Assembly (NCBI GenBank): GCA_035495815.1
Contig: DATJFH010000365.1
Span: 1-6,323, forward strand
Reading direction: 5' to 3'
Origin: DATJFH01 sp035495815
GTDB taxonomy: Bacteria > Acidobacteriota > Terriglobia > Bryobacterales > Bryobacteraceae
DNA length: 6,323 bases
In this document: in pieces, positions 5,603 through 6,323 of the stretch
Layout: every line of letters begins with the position of its first letter
Position numbering within the stretch: the first letter of the stretch is position 1
Made by a program: the position numbers and the translations under genes
The notes under the pieces: generated by a model
What the model was told of the DNA's origin: nothing
The model's database searches: none
Seen by the model: only the letters and a program-made list of their open reading frames with translations

Positions 5603-6323
5603 TCCACGGTGGGGGGATAGTCGAGGAAGTCGGAGAAGAACGGAAGCAAATGCAGGGGCTGGGAGTATCTCAAAATCACGGCTGGTTGCCCGGCACCGCA
5701 TCTTCCCGATTGGAGGCGAACGGTTCCGCCGTTCAGAACATCCTCGTATCCACCATCAGGCAACGGGATCTCGCGGGCGCCGACGGCTCCGCAGACGTTG
5801 AAGATTCCGTAGAGCCCCCCGGTCCCCGACATCCACGCGGCGTGAAGACTGTCACTGGCCCGGGAAACAACAAAGGTTCCGGACTGGACCGCGTCCATCC
5901 TCTTCAGTTTCGCGAGAGACATCAAGAAGGGCTGCAACTCATACTTCAGCCACTGGATCGGAGCCGTTTCAAACAACGATGTTTTCGGGCGAACGGCGCA
6001 CTCCTGCCCGGCATAGATCAAGAACGCACCCTTATTGAACGCTTGAAAAGCCGTCCACGCGGCGGCAGCGTAGCCGCTTGGCGCAACCTCCACCAAGGGT
6101 GGCTGATCGTGGTTCTCGACGAACCGCAGCTTGACGTAATCAGCGGGATAGATTCCGTCCTGGAGCCGCAGCATTTCGGCGTAGCGAATAAGGGGAGCCC
6201 GGCCCGCCAGAACGGCCTGCCATATCGGCAGCGACTCCGAGTCGTAAGTCAGATCGAACGCCTGGAACAGCTCGTTGTCCGACAGGATCGGGAGTCCGGC
6301 GGCGCGGCGTTCCGCGACATAGC
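5599..6323 (-). CDS. Glycoside hydrolase family 13 (alpha-amylase-like) protein, C-terminal part
   Basis: The reading frame is open to the right edge, so the true start and most of the catalytic barrel lie outside the window; 240 C-terminal residues are visible. Numbering from the first complete codon, LSDNELFQAFDLTYD (13-27) and the RYAEMLRLQDGIYP stretch are typical of the late barrel of alpha-amylase-like enzymes. FVENHD (67-72) matches conserved GH13 region IV, whose aspartate D72 stabilises the transition state. It is followed by FNKGAFLIYAGQE, the usual strand-8 loop. The last 80 or so residues, after about 155, fit the beta-sandwich C domain of amylases. The family hydrolyses or transfers alpha-glucosidic bonds, as in starch, glycogen or trehalose-type sugars. 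The nucleophile and acid/base residues are not in view, so neither activity nor location can be judged. It is the first visible gene of a tightly packed set. Confidence 0.85.
   Translation of the reverse strand, partial: YVAERRAAGLPILSDNELFQAFDLTYDSESLPIWQAVLAGRAPLIRYAEMLRLQDGIYPADYVKLRFVENHDQPPLVEVAPSGYAAAAWTAFQAFNKGAFLIYAGQECAVRPKTSLFETAPIQWLKYELQPFLMSLAKLKRMDAVQSGTFVVSRASDSLHAAWMSGTGGLYGIFNVCGAVGAREIPLPDGGYEDVLNGGTVRLQSGRCGAGQPAVILRYSQPLHLLPFFSDFLDYPPTVE

Noticed and set aside
5603..5701. Extended N terminus for the methyltransferase starting at 5701
   Set aside because: It would overlap the GH13 coding end by about 100 bp and adds sequence without a domain; the ATGA overlap at 5602 gives the natural start.

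Overview
The window looks like chromosomal DNA from a GC-rich, probably soil- or sediment-dwelling bacterium. A C-terminal DUF2934-like segment on the methyltransferase, a style of glycoside hydrolase 13 protein familiar from Solibacter-type bacteria, and a fold-back GC-rich repeat make Acidobacteriota my best guess. That is an inference from gene style, not proof.

Layout. Positions 1-387 hold no supportable gene. Within this stretch, 194-317 is a 124-bp MITE-like element with perfect 15-bp terminal inverted repeats and two internal fold-back structures. A plus-strand gene (388-1278) encodes an exported, probably lipid-anchored metallo-beta-lactamase-fold hydrolase resembling N-acyl homoserine lactonases. 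It runs convergently into a minus-strand cluster, with only 4 bp between the two stop codons. In transcription order (right to left) the cluster is: the C-terminal part of a glycoside hydrolase family 13 (alpha-amylase-like) protein entering from beyond the right edge (6323-5599); a class I SAM-dependent methyltransferase with an N-terminal zinc ribbon and a C-terminal DUF2934-like segment (5602-4688); and a 1132-residue P-loop NTPase with a long TPR-like helical array and a C-terminal TIR domain (4681-1283).

How the genes may work together. The three minus-strand genes are packed as one transcription unit: an ATGA stop/start overlap joins the first two, and a 6-bp gap with a Shine-Dalgarno joins the last two. 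The large protein has the parts of a STAND (NLR-like) sensor: a nucleotide-binding switch, a superstructure-forming repeat region that could recognise a ligand, and a TIR effector that keeps the glutamate expected of NAD+-consuming TIRs. It is the strongest candidate here for a little-described system, possibly antiphage or abortive infection. Its apparent co-transcription with a carbohydrate enzyme and a methyltransferase, rather than with recognisable defence genes, is unusual and leaves its role open. The lactonase-like gene is on the other strand and is probably functionally separate.
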